64,000 bases of DNA, taken from assembly GCA_033558025.1 (NCBI GenBank), contig JAUCEF010000017.1:682001-746000 (forward strand), read 5' to 3'. The notes beneath the pieces are model-generated. The model did no database searches. It worked only from the letters and a program-made list of their open reading frames with translations, and had not been told where the DNA came from. The translations under genes and the position numbers were made by a program. The DNA is from Phytophthora sp. 'mugwort'. Taxonomy: Eukaryota > Oomycota > Peronosporomycetes > Peronosporales > Peronosporaceae. Shown here piece after piece: positions 63,706-64,000 of the stretch (the stretch's first letter is position 1; the number at the start of each line of letters is the position of its first letter).

Positions 63706-64000
63706 GAGATGGCTTCACTCCCAAAGTGTCCAGCATCCAGATACTCTAATAGCTCCAGCTTGTGTGCATAGTAGACAGCAATTCGAGTGTTCCTTTCGTG
63801 CGAGGTCTGCGTGTTTTCAGCGCAGCACAACCTAAAATTAGCTCCTATGAGATGGTAATTTAGCATTATCCATCTGACTAAAATAGGGCGCTGTGATTGG
63901 TCGGAATAAAGATTCGCTTAGGACAAAACTTTGCTTAGGACAGGGGCGATGCGGTACAGTACATGTAGCCATCCATCCATGCCAGCCTAAAGTTGTAAGA
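63706..64000. other. Gene-free end of the window
   Basis: No open frame of note. A repeated CTTAGGACA phrase occurs near 63916 and 63932. Nothing else is recognised. Confidence 0.4.

Overview
The window looks like a repeat-rich stretch of an oomycete nuclear genome (Phytophthora or a close relative; inferred, not proven). Evidence: intron-sparse genes with short GT-AG introns, a mitochondrial-type homoserine O-acetyltransferase, a pectin methylesterase remnant and a ricin-B lectin domain typical of secreted oomycete carbohydrate-active proteins. Transposon remnants are also typical of these genomes: Cryptons, pogo-like DDE_1 elements, mariner, MULE, Helitron, Copia and L1-like LINEs. Almost all the repeats are broken by frameshifts and stops.

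Layout. 1-0.5 kb: 3' end of a lectin-domain gene. 1.5-7.1 kb: Crypton recombinase remnant (+), pogo-like transposase remnant with a 57-nt intron (+), second Crypton (-). 7.1-10.4 kb: weak, unidentified coding-like fragments. 10.4-11.8 kb: intact homoserine O-acetyltransferase gene (-), here modelled with an 11-nt first exon. 12.2-20.6 kb: three pogo-like remnants, a Tc1/mariner-type element with recognisable terminal inverted repeats, and an unidentified degenerate gene. 21-24.4 kb: a 5'-truncated LINE abutting a MULE remnant. 25.2-25.9 kb: pectin methylesterase pseudogene. 26.0-28.4 kb: BED-finger fragment, then a fully delimited mariner-like element with Stowaway-type ends and TA duplications. 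29.3-34.7 kb: full-length Ty1/Copia element with both LTRs. 36.0-39.6 kb: a pair of long inverted repeats enclosing two pogo-like remnants and a 72-bp palindrome. 40.2-40.8 kb: short paired repeats. 41.5-44.7 kb: Helitron Rep remnant. 46.6-55.8 kb: a large L1-like LINE whose first ORF carries a CCHC knuckle and an OTU-like protease signature. 56.3-60.4 kb: divergent pair of paralogous PH-like genes. 60.9-62.1 kb: a gene for a membrane-anchored bacterial-type oxyanion-binding protein. 63.1-63.7 kb: citrate synthase pseudogene.

The host genes do not form an operon or an evident shared pathway. Homoserine acetyltransferase feeds methionine synthesis, probably in mitochondria. The lectin-domain protein and the pectin esterase relic belong to the plant-interaction repertoire. 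The binding protein is a candidate acquisition from prokaryotes. The PH-like genes probably arose by an inverted local duplication. Much of the rest is layered transposon debris, in which TGA repeatedly stands where the family has tryptophan or arginine.
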